Assembly: GCA_019310195.1 (NCBI GenBank)
Contig: JAFDET010000139.1
Location: 1-8,385 of the forward strand
Reading direction: 5' to 3'
Source of the DNA: Deltaproteobacteria bacterium
Lineage (GTDB): Bacteria > Myxococcota_A > UBA9160 > JAFDET01
Length of the DNA: 8,385 nucleotides
Shown: in pieces, positions 1 to 5,571 of the stretch
How positions within the stretch are numbered: position 1 is the stretch's first letter
Layout: every line of letters begins with the position of its first letter
Notes under the pieces: generated by a model
Seen by the model: only the letters and a program-made list of their open reading frames with translations
The model's database searches: none
What the model was told of the DNA's origin: nothing
Program-made: the position numbers and the translations under genes

Positions 1-2
1 GA

Positions 3-134
3 CCGGTTTGGGGGGGGGTGGCCTTGGCTCGCATCGCGATCGGAGTCGTTCGCAGTGCTTTCCGCAGCAACGCGCTGTGGCTCTTCGTCGGCTACATCGG
101 CCTTCTGTTGCTGATGGCAAGAACTTATTCTTAG
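3..134 (+). CDS. C-terminal fragment of an unidentified membrane-anchored protein
   Basis: The start of this gene lies left of the window; 43 codons are visible, ending at TAG (132-134). The fragment begins PVWGGVALARIAIGVVRSAF, is basic in the middle (R..R), and ends in a hydrophobic segment LWLFVGYIGLLLLM followed by the short tail ARTYS. This reads as a single C-terminal transmembrane helix with a very short tail, as in tail-anchored or last-helix membrane proteins. A run of nine G residues (10-18) lies inside the coding frame. The alternative frame through the same DNA gives an Arg/Pro/Ser-rich product that runs into the intergenic repeat and is unlikely to be real. I do not recognise the family and assign no function. 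Frame choice rests on the coherent membrane segment and a stop just before the noncoding repeat. Confidence 0.55.
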   Translation, partial: PVWGGVALARIAIGVVRSAFRSNALWLFVGYIGLLLLMARTYS

Positions 135-313
135 CAATCCTTAGGCGGCCGAGCCCCTTCGCTCGGCTTCGCCTCGCTGCGCGCGCGGCAGCGCCGTCCC
201 ACGCGCGACCCCACCACCAGAGCCGCGCTTGCGGGTCGCAAGCTCTGCGGACGCGCTCACCTCGGTGAGACTACGCGGCTTGGGTTTGGCGCCGTTGCGG
301 TGCCGGGTCGGGC
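135..313. other. Noncoding gap between the left-edge gene and ndk
   Basis: This 179-bp stretch separates the 3' ends of two convergent genes. It holds copy A of an intergenic repeat (157-275) and a further hairpin at 288-304 (GGCGCCG, loop TTG, CGGTGCC, one G-T wobble when read on the plus strand). That hairpin lies 10 bp beyond the ndk stop, so it could help end ndk transcription, but no T-run follows it on the minus strand. I see no gene here. Confidence 0.6.
157..275. repeat. Intergenic structured repeat, copy A
   Basis: The left block (157-184) matches 7063-7090 at 26 of 28 positions. The two differences (166 G to C, 172 C to G) are the two sides of one base pair in a small hairpin GGC-TTC-GCC (165-173), so pairing is kept. 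A central GCTTGCG (227-233) and AGC (241-243) sit at exactly the same offsets, 70 and 84 bases from the block start, as in copy B. The right end has a perfect hairpin CTCAC-CTCG-GTGAG (256-260/265-269) followed by CTACG, again matched in copy B. The rest has diverged. It lies downstream of ndk and of the left-edge gene. Function is unknown; a bidirectional 3'-end or terminator-associated element is one option. Confidence 0.6.
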
Positions 314-751
314 TTAGAGCGCCTCTACGGGCGCCTGGATTTCGGTGGCGTTGAAGAAGTAGGCGATCTCGATCTTCGAGGTGTCGGGGCCGTCGGAGCC
401 GTGGACGGCGTTCTTCTCGATGTCGGTGGCGAACTCCTTGCGGATCGTCCCATCGGCGGCGTCGGCCGGGTTGGTGGCGCCCATCAGCTCGCGGTAGCGA
501 GCGATCGCATTGTCACCCTCGAGCGCGCTCACCACCACGGGCCCGGACGTCATGAACGCCACCAGCTCCCCGTAGAAGGGCCGCTCCTTGTGGACGGCGT
601 AGAAGCCCTGCGCCTCTTCCGGCGTCAGCTGGATCATCTTCAGCGCGATGATCTTCAGGCCGGATGCTTCGATCCGGGCCAGGATCTGCGCCGCGACGCC
701 CTTCTCCACGGCGTCGGGCTTCACGATCGAGAGGGTGCGCTCCAGGGCCAT
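314..751 (-). CDS. ndk: Nucleoside diphosphate kinase
   Basis: This enzyme transfers the gamma-phosphate of ATP to nucleoside diphosphates through a phosphohistidine intermediate, balancing cytosolic NTP and dNTP pools. The 145-residue product has the usual bacterial length. It opens with the family N-terminus ERTLSIVKPDAV (Lys11), has the HKERPFYGELVAFMTSGPVV segment around residues 54-73, the ATNPADAADGTIR loop at 92-104, and the active-site motif NAVHGSD at 114-120 with catalytic His117. It closes with EIAYFF. The ATG at 751 is preceded by GAGGAG six bases upstream, a good ribosome binding site. It lies 35 bp after the quinone oxidoreductase stop on the same strand, so the two are probably co-transcribed. 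It is a housekeeping gene with no obvious functional tie to the neighbouring dehydrogenases. Confidence 0.97.
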   Translation of the reverse strand: MALERTLSIVKPDAVEKGVAAQILARIEASGLKIIALKMIQLTPEEAQGFYAVHKERPFYGELVAFMTSGPVVVSALEGDNAIARYRELMGATNPADAADGTIRKEFATDIEKNAVHGSDGPDTSKIEIAYFFNATEIQAPVEAL

Positions 752-786
752 CTTCTTCTCCTCGAATCTCTATGCGGGGCCGGACC

Positions 787-1773
787 TTAGCCCCCGGCGA
801 TCCGCAGGACCACCTTTCCGAAGTGCTCGCTGGCCTTCACTCGGCGGTGGGCGTCGGCCACCTGCTCCAGCGGAAGGATCGAGTCGACCACGGGGGCGAT
901 GGCGCCGGAGGCCAGGGCCGCGCCGAAACGCTCGCGGAAGCCCGCCACGATGGCGGCCTTCTCCGCCGCCGAGCGCGTGCGCAGCGTGGATCCGATTACC
1001 GAGAGGCGCCGGGCCAGCAGGACGCCCAGGTTGATCTCGGCCTTGGCGCCGCCCATCAGGCCGATCAGCACCAGGCGCCCGCCGGTTCGCAACGCGCGCA
1101 GGTTGCTCTCCAGGTAGGAGGCGCCGATGTGGTCCAGGACCACATCCACGCCCTCGCCGCCCGTGGCATCGCGCGCCTCCTTGGCGAAGTCGCCCTCGCG
1201 GTAGTTCACCGCCGCGTCGGCGCCGAGCTCCAGGCAGCGCCGGCACTTGGCGTCGCTCCCGGCGGTGGTCACCACGCGCCCGCCCGCGGCCTTCACCAGC
1301 TGGATCGCCGCCGTGCCCACGCCGGAGCCGCCGCCGTGGACCAGCAGGGCACCGCCCTCGGGAAATGCCGCCAGCTGGAACACGTTGAGGAAGACCGTGA
1401 GGAAGACCTCGGGAACGGCCGCGGCCTCCTCCAGGGAGAGGCGCTCGGGAACCGGCAGGCAGGAGCCGGCATCCACCACCGCCTCTTCCGCGTAGCCGCC
1501 GCCCGCCAGCAGCGCCATCACGCGGTCGCCCGGCAACCAGCCCGATACGGCAGAGCCCACCTCCGCCACCTCGCCGGCGCACTCCAGCCCGAGCAGCTCC
1601 GAGGCGCCCGGCGGGGGCGGGTAGAGACCCTGCCGCTGCAGCAGGTCCGCACGATTCACCGCCGTGGCGGCGACACGGATGCGCAGATCCCCCGGACCCA
1701 GCTCCGGCGCAGGCGCCTCTCCGACGCGCAGATGGGTTTCGTCTCCCGGCTCATCGACGAGTACGGCTCGCAT
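787..1773 (-). CDS. PIG3-type NAD(P)H quinone oxidoreductase (zinc-independent MDR family)
   Basis: The 328-residue product is a medium-chain dehydrogenase/reductase of the quinone oxidoreductase branch, expected to reduce quinones or enones with NAD(P)H in the cytosol. The GroES-like N-terminal half contains AVNRADLLQRQGLYPPPPGA (38-57) and LGLECAGEV (61-69), characteristic of PIG3-like proteins. The Rossmann half has the nucleotide-binding loop HGGGSGVGTAAIQL (146-159). GSTLRTRSAAEKA near 261-273 is also typical. I see no Cys/His set for catalytic zinc. The ATG at 1773 was chosen because the family N-terminus MRAVLVDEPG begins there; the open frame runs further upstream through the hairpin and the neighbouring dehydrogenase in a false frame. 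No convincing Shine-Dalgarno sequence precedes the ATG. It sits 68 bp after the dehydrogenase stop, just past a strong hairpin, and 35 bp before ndk. The physiological substrate cannot be read from sequence. Confidence 0.9.
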   Translation of the reverse strand: MRAVLVDEPGDETHLRVGEAPAPELGPGDLRIRVAATAVNRADLLQRQGLYPPPPGASELLGLECAGEVAEVGSAVSGWLPGDRVMALLAGGGYAEEAVVDAGSCLPVPERLSLEEAAAVPEVFLTVFLNVFQLAAFPEGGALLVHGGGSGVGTAAIQLVKAAGGRVVTTAGSDAKCRRCLELGADAAVNYREGDFAKEARDATGGEGVDVVLDHIGASYLESNLRALRTGGRLVLIGLMGGAKAEINLGVLLARRLSVIGSTLRTRSAAEKAAIVAGFRERFGAALASGAIAPVVDSILPLEQVADAHRRVKASEHFGKVVLRIAGG

Positions 1774-1800
1774 GGGGAAGCGGATAGCAAAAGATGGGGG

Positions 1801-1831
1801 GTGCCGGGCCTCGCGGGGCGAGGCCCGGCAC
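1801..1831 (-). terminator. Strong stem-loop, terminator-like, after the acyl-CoA dehydrogenase gene
   Basis: A perfect 13-bp inverted repeat (GTGCCGGGCCTCG and its complement) is separated by a 5-base loop (CGGGG). It starts 10 bases past the TAG of the minus-strand dehydrogenase. On that strand the stem is followed by CCCCCATCTTTTGC, so a short T-run exists but begins several bases late. It may be an intrinsic terminator of moderate strength, or an intercistronic hairpin that protects the upstream mRNA and lowers expression of the quinone oxidoreductase and ndk genes. The next start codon is only 27 bases beyond it. Confidence 0.6.
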
Positions 1832-1841
1832 GATTCGAGCT

Positions 1842-3020
1842 CTACTTCAGGTTGGCCCGCGTGTAGCCCAGGATGTTGCGCGCGATGATGAGGTTCTGGA
1901 TCTGGCCCGTCCCCTCGTAGATGTCCGTGATGCGCACGTCCCGGAACCACTTCTCCAGCAGGTGCTCGCGGGAGACGCCCATGGGCCCGAGCAGCTCGAT
2001 GCAGCCCTGGGTGATCTCGCGCACCGCCGAGCCGCCCTTGGCCTTGCAGATCGACGACTCCAGGTTGTTGGGCTGCCCCTTGTCGGCCAGCCACGCCGCC
2101 CGCAGCACGGTCAGGGTGGCCGCCTCGAAGGTCGCCTCCAGCTCCTGGAAGCGCTGCACCACCGCCGACTGCCCGTGCACGCTGGGGCCGTACTCGAAGT
2201 TGACACCCGTCGCCTCGAGCTGCTCGCGGGTGAAGTCGAGCGCCGCCTCGGCCATGCCCAGGCCGATGGCCGCCACTGCCGGTCGGGTCATGTTGAAGGT
2301 CTTCATGACCCCCTTGAACCCGCCGGAGCCGGCCTTCGGGATCTCCTCCTTCCCGCCCAGCAGGTTGGCGCGCGGGATCCGGCAGTTCTCGAAGACGTAG
2401 GCCGCGGTGTCGTCGGCGCGGATGCCGAGCTTCTTCTCCTTCTGGCCCAGGATGAAGCCCGGCGTGCCCTTCTCGATCAGGAAGGACTTGATCCCGGCCC
2501 GACCCGCGGACCGGTCGATGGTGGCCCAGACCACCACGCCCTCGGCGCGACAGCCGGTGGTCACGAAGATCTTCTCGCCGTTGAGCACCCATTCGTCGGT
2601 GTCCTCGTCGAGGACGGCGGTCATGGCGACCAGCGACGGGTCCGACCCGCAGCCCGGCTCCGTGATCGCCATGGCCAGGGTCAGGCCCCCCCACTTCTCC
2701 TGTTGCTCCGGGGTGCCGGCCGCCCGCAGCGCGGCGTTGCCCAGGCCGCCCTTGCCCCGGCGCATGCGCACCGAGTAGTCGCCCCAGGTCTGGCCCATGG
2801 AGATGAGCATGGCCATCACGCTCATTCCCGTGTCGTCGTCGCCACGCCCGGCCATGGACTGGAGGATCGTGGGGAACTCGCCGGCCTCGGGAAGCTCGTC
2901 CGGCGGGAACTCGTGCTCGTTCTCATCGTAGTGCCGCGCGTACTGGCGGCAGACCACCGCCTCCTGGCGCACGTCATCGAGAACCTTCTTGTCGTGTTGC
3001 GTGAGTTCGAACTCAATCAT
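1842..3020 (-). CDS. Acyl-CoA dehydrogenase, canonical catalytic type
   Basis: This FAD enzyme introduces an alpha-beta double bond into an acyl-CoA thioester. The 392-residue product has the usual family length and order: helical N-domain (about 1-115), beta-domain with AITEPGCGSDPS (118-129) and VLNGEKIFVTTGCRA (145-159), then the C-terminal helical domain. The catalytic base is Glu369 in DIYEGTGQIQNLIIARNILG (366-385), the standard position. In the TEP signature, a Cys (C124) replaces the small residue usual before GSD, a mild deviation. The ATG at 3020 has GAGGAG seven bases upstream. It starts 16 bp after the stop of the preceding dehydrogenase gene, a clear operon arrangement, and ends before a terminator-like hairpin. 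Its substrate (straight chain, branched, aromatic or polycyclic) is undetermined. It could act alone or as the catalytic partner of its neighbour. Confidence 0.93.
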   Translation of the reverse strand: MIEFELTQHDKKVLDDVRQEAVVCRQYARHYDENEHEFPPDELPEAGEFPTILQSMAGRGDDDTGMSVMAMLISMGQTWGDYSVRMRRGKGGLGNAALRAAGTPEQQEKWGGLTLAMAITEPGCGSDPSLVAMTAVLDEDTDEWVLNGEKIFVTTGCRAEGVVVWATIDRSAGRAGIKSFLIEKGTPGFILGQKEKKLGIRADDTAAYVFENCRIPRANLLGGKEEIPKAGSGGFKGVMKTFNMTRPAVAAIGLGMAEAALDFTREQLEATGVNFEYGPSVHGQSAVVQRFQELEATFEAATLTVLRAAWLADKGQPNNLESSICKAKGGSAVREITQGCIELLGPMGVSREHLLEKWFRDVRITDIYEGTGQIQNLIIARNILGYTRANLK

Positions 3021-3036
3021 GTCGGATCTCCTCGCC

Positions 3037-4146
3037 CTAGAGGGCGACCGTGCCCTCGAGCACGCTCAGGGTGCGCGCGTGGCGGTACCACATCTCTACC
3101 GGGTGCTCGCGGATGAAGCCGTGGCCGCCCAGCACCTGGATTCCGTTGTCTGCGATCTTCATGGCCTGCTTCGCCGCATAGCTCTTGGCCAGGTGGGCCG
3201 CGCGGGTTGCATCGGCGCCCGACTCGAGCTGGCTCGCGGCCTTCCAGACCATCCAGCGCATGGCGTCGGTCTCGATGGCCATGTCCGAGAGCATGAAGGC
3301 GATGGCCTGCTTCTGGGCGATGGCCTCGTCGAAGGCGTGCCGATCCTTGGCGTAGGGGATGGTGTACTCCATCACCGCCCGGGACAGGCCCACCAGTGCC
3401 GCCGCGATGCCCACGCGCCCGTAGCTCAGGATGCGGGCCACATCGCAGCCCGCCTCACCGCCCAGCCGGTCGCCCCCCGGCACCTCCACCCGCTCGAAGC
3501 TGACGGTGTGGGTGGGCAGCGCCCGCATGCCCAGGTTGAGCTCCGTCTCGGAGACGGTCAGGCCCTCGGCGTCGCGGGGCACGATGAAGGCTCCCGAGCG
3601 GGACGAGCCGTTGCCGTTGCCCTCGCGTGCGAGCACCAGGAAGTGGCTGGCGCGGTCGCCCAGCGGCACGAAGCTCTTGGCTCCCGACAGCACGAAGTCC
3701 GGGCCCTTGGGCTCGGCCGTGGTGCGCAGGCTGGCGGGATCGAAGGCCGGGCCCGGCTCCACGACCGCCAGCGACGCCGCATGGAACGCGCTGGTGCAGA
3801 ACTGGGGCAGGTACTTCTCCTTCTGCTCCTCGGTCCCCTGGTCCAGCACCGGGAACGCGAACGTGCCCGGCGACACGGCGGCGACGGCCAAGGCCGCATC
3901 CCCGTAGGCCAGCTCCTCCAGGATCAACGCGTTGGTGAGGGGCGAGCGCTCCTCGCCGCCGCCGCCGCAGCTCTCCGGAAGCTGGGTGCTGGTCAGTCCC
4001 AGCTCCCAGACCGTGTCCAGCACATCCTGCGGCAGGGAGCTGGCCTCCTCGGCCTCGCGCGCCTGCGGTCGAATCGCCTCGTCGGCAAAGCCGCGCAGGG
4101 TGTCGCGTACGACCTCCTGCTCTTCCGTCGGTCCAAATGAGATCAC
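3037..4146 (-). CDS. Acyl-CoA dehydrogenase-like protein with degraded signature and short C-terminus
   Basis: The 369-residue product has the acyl-CoA dehydrogenase fold order: helical N-domain with LPESCGGGG (56-64) and EELAYGDAAL (77-86), beta-domain, and a C-terminal helical domain with YAKDRHAFDEAIAQKQAIAF (265-284), QVLGGHGFIREHPVE (337-351) and YRHARTLSVLEGT (354-366). The beta-domain signature is poor: AVVEPGPAFDP replaces the usual ITEPxxGSD, and SGAKSFVPLGD replaces NGxKxxITNG. A Glu (364) is kept at the catalytic LEGT position, but the chain ends only five residues later, without the usual final helix. The start is GTG at 4146, with a GAGAGGAG ribosome site five to six bases upstream and a 4-bp GTGA overlap with the regulator stop. 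A longer reading frame to 4404 exists but only overlaps the regulator in a false frame. It may be a subunit of a heteromeric dehydrogenase with the next gene; this is inference. Confidence 0.88.
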   Translation of the reverse strand: MISFGPTEEQEVVRDTLRGFADEAIRPQAREAEEASSLPQDVLDTVWELGLTSTQLPESCGGGGEERSPLTNALILEELAYGDAALAVAAVSPGTFAFPVLDQGTEEQKEKYLPQFCTSAFHAASLAVVEPGPAFDPASLRTTAEPKGPDFVLSGAKSFVPLGDRASHFLVLAREGNGNGSSRSGAFIVPRDAEGLTVSETELNLGMRALPTHTVSFERVEVPGGDRLGGEAGCDVARILSYGRVGIAAALVGLSRAVMEYTIPYAKDRHAFDEAIAQKQAIAFMLSDMAIETDAMRWMVWKAASQLESGADATRAAHLAKSYAAKQAMKIADNGIQVLGGHGFIREHPVEMWYRHARTLSVLEGTVAL

Positions 4147-4895
4147 GATCGACTCCTCTCCGTTTCCTGCGAGGCCGCCGCGCCCTTGCGCCGCGGCGGC
4201 TCGCCGATCTGGTGGAAGTACCAGGCGAGCGACTCGCGCCCGCCCTCCTTGGTCATGAGTCCGCGCTTCACGGTGTCGCGCGCGTCGACCAGTCCCAGGG
4301 CGACGCTGCACCAGACCTGGGACTCGGCCGTGTAGCGGACGTCCGCGCGCTCGGCGAAGCCGGTGTGAACCGCCGCCTCGCCGTTCTCGACGTGGACCGT
4401 CCATACGCCGCCACCGCTCCCGGTCAGGCGCAGCTCGAAGGTGATGTCTCCGTCAGGCCGGTCCTCGCGCAGCAGGAACGGCAGCGACTCCACGATGGAC
4501 TGGGCCGAGGTCTCGTTGAACTGCTCGGCGCCCACGTTGCGGGCCTCGACGGCGTAGAAGACCCACCAGCGGGCGATGGCCGCGACGATGGGCTCCAGGG
4601 TGTGACCCAGCTCGGTCACGGCGTAGACGGAGCGGGTTCCCTCGCTGCGCGACTCGACGAAGCCGCGCTCCACCAGCTGGCGGAGGCGCGTGGACAGGAC
4701 CCGCGGCGCAATTCCGGTGCGCTGACGCAGCTCCTGGAATCCGGCCGGCCCGAGCAGCAGGTGGCGCACCAGGACCAGGGTCCAGCGCTCGCCGATCAGG
4801 TCCAGGGCCCGGGCAACGGGGTCGAAGATCCCCAGCGGCTTCGGAATCGAGCCGCGCGGGGGTCGACCGCTCACGTTCGGTATCCTCGCCGACAT
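4143..4895 (-). CDS. HxlR-family winged-helix regulator fused to an SCP2-like domain
   Basis: The 250-residue product has an HxlR-type winged helix at about 24-113 (PVARALDLIGERWTLVLVRH, FQELRQRTGIAPRVLSTRLR, LVERGFV, YAVTELG). It is followed by an SCP2-like lipid-binding domain at about 130-232 (FELRLTGSG, ADVRYTAESQVW, DTVKRGLMTKEGG). HxlR proteins bind DNA as dimers, often repressing neighbouring genes. The conserved N-terminal Cys that precedes the proline in redox-sensing members is Asp here (FDPVARA), so thiol sensing is unlikely; a hydrophobic or acyl-CoA ligand for the SCP2 domain is a reasonable inference. The ATG at 4895 lies right at the predicted transcript start and lacks a ribosome site. 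An alternative GTG at 4874 (residue 8) has GAGG nine bases upstream and would also keep both domains. Its stop overlaps the next gene by 4 bp, implying coupled expression with the dehydrogenases. Confidence 0.88.
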   Translation of the reverse strand: MSARIPNVSGRPPRGSIPKPLGIFDPVARALDLIGERWTLVLVRHLLLGPAGFQELRQRTGIAPRVLSTRLRQLVERGFVESRSEGTRSVYAVTELGHTLEPIVAAIARWWVFYAVEARNVGAEQFNETSAQSIVESLPFLLREDRPDGDITFELRLTGSGGGVWTVHVENGEAAVHTGFAERADVRYTAESQVWCSVALGLVDARDTVKRGLMTKEGGRESLAWYFHQIGEPPRRKGAAASQETERSRS

Positions 4896-4903
4896 AGATT
4901 GAG

Positions 4904-4932
4904 TATCTAATGAATAGCAATCAAGGTGTCAA
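4904..4932 (-). promoter_or_regulatory. Sigma70-like promoter for the HxlR-dehydrogenase operon
   Basis: Read on the minus strand, a perfect TTGACA (4932-4927) is followed by a 17-base spacer and TAGATA (4909-4904). GATACT, two bases further, is an alternative -10 with a longer 19-base spacer. The block is a distinct AT-rich island in GC-rich DNA. Transcription would begin near 4897, within a few bases of the ATG at 4895. The -10 area overlaps a weak dyad (TATCTAATGAATA on the plus strand, 4904-4916; ATTG and CAAT arms at 4898 and 4921), a possible autoregulatory operator. Confidence 0.65.
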
Positions 4933-4934
4933 CG

Positions 4935-4965
4935 GTGTATCGCCGTGGCCACCCTCCGCATACAC
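4935..4965. promoter_or_regulatory. Inverted repeat GTGTAT-N19-ATACAC upstream of the HxlR promoter
   Basis: Six-base complementary arms (4935-4940 and 4960-4965) lie just upstream of the -35 box and downstream of the lemA stop. The loop contains the small palindrome TGGCCA (4946-4951). It could be a regulator-binding site or part of the 3' end of the lemA transcript. A separate 12-bp palindrome TCCCCCGGGGGA (4974-4985) sits nearer the lemA stop. Neither is followed by a T-run. Such short arms can occur by chance. Confidence 0.25.
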
Positions 4966-4996
4966 AGCGCGACTCCCCCGGGGGATCCGGGCCTTC

Positions 4997-5560
4997 TCAG
5001 GCGCCGAAGTCGATGCTCACGTCCTGGCGATCCTCGCCCCGGGCCTCGAAAAGCTCGCGCGACTGGAGCCCGATCAGGCGGGCGATCACGATGTCGGGAA
5101 TCTGCTCGATCCGAACGTTGAACGCGTTGACGCTGTGGTTGAAGAACTCGCGCCGGTCGGCGATCCCGTCCTCGATGCCGGAGACCCGCTCCTGCAGCAT
5201 GACGAAGGACTGGTCGGCCTTGAGCTCCGGGTAGTCCTCGGCCACCGCGAAGAGGCGGCCCAGAGCGCTGCGCATCAGCGAGTCGGCCTCGCCCTTCTCG
5301 GCCACGCTTCCGGCCCGGTCGAAGGCGCTGCGCGCTTCGATCACGTTCTGCAGCACCTCGCGCTCGTGCTTGGCGTAGCCCTTCACCGTGGCCACCAGCT
5401 TGGGCACCTCGTCGTGGCGCTGCTTGAGCAGCACGTCGATGTTCGCCCAGGAGCGATCCACCGCGTGCTTCAAGCGGATCAGCCCGTTGTAGATTCCGAT
5501 TGAGTAGAGCACGAACCCCACCACCGAGAACGCCACGATGCCCAGCACGATCCAACCCAT
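4997..5560 (-). CDS. lemA: LemA family membrane protein
   Basis: The 187-residue product matches the LemA family in length and motifs. An N-terminal transmembrane helix (about 3-24, WIVLGIVAFSVVGFVLYSIG) is followed by YNGLIRLKHAVDRSWANIDV (24-43), LLKQRHDEVPKLV and VKGYAKHE, then LFAVAEDYPELKA (103-115), FVMLQERVSGIEDGI, and FNVRIEQIPDIVIARLIG (147-164). These form the long helices of the known LemA fold. Its biochemical role is not established in general. Positive residues just after the membrane helix (R29, K31) suggest the soluble part faces the cytoplasm. The ATG at 5560 has a near-perfect AGGAGGT six bases upstream. It starts 11 bp after the GIDE-domain gene stop on the same strand, so the two are almost certainly one operon and may form a membrane complex. 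Confidence 0.93.
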   Translation of the reverse strand: MGWIVLGIVAFSVVGFVLYSIGIYNGLIRLKHAVDRSWANIDVLLKQRHDEVPKLVATVKGYAKHEREVLQNVIEARSAFDRAGSVAEKGEADSLMRSALGRLFAVAEDYPELKADQSFVMLQERVSGIEDGIADRREFFNHSVNAFNVRIEQIPDIVIARLIGLQSRELFEARGEDRQDVSIDFGA

Positions 5561-5571
5561 GACCCGACCTC

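Noticed and set aside
8..268. Plus-strand 86-codon open frame at the left edge
   Set aside because: It begins in the G-run in another frame from the membrane helix and ends inside the intergenic repeat hairpin; composition is Arg/Pro/Ser/Ala-rich.
256..269. Simple intrinsic terminator for ndk at the CTCAC-CTCG-GTGAG hairpin
   Set aside because: The stem is only five to six base pairs and no T-run follows on either strand; it is better described as part of the repeat.
664..1866. Long plus-strand open frame (400 codons) opposite the quinone oxidoreductase
   Set aside because: It is antisense to a well-supported gene; its Gly/Ala/Arg/His/Gln-rich composition is typical of a GC-rich shadow frame, with no recognisable motif.
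1774..2694. Minus-strand extension of the quinone oxidoreductase to a 635-residue protein
   Set aside because: The extra part is an out-of-frame reading of the dehydrogenase and passes through the hairpin; the family N-terminus begins at 1773.
1794..3116. Plus-strand open frame (440 codons) opposite the canonical acyl-CoA dehydrogenase
   Set aside because: Antisense shadow; the product is low-complexity His/Leu/Gly/Arg-rich and has no domain.
2989..4140. Plus-strand open frame (383 codons) opposite the atypical acyl-CoA dehydrogenase
   Set aside because: Same shadow pattern; it also runs across the gene junction at 3021-3036 where real ribosome sites are on the other strand.
4147..4404. Minus-strand 5' extension of the atypical dehydrogenase
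   Set aside because: It reads the regulator in a false frame; the GTG at 4146 has a strong ribosome site and matches the family start.
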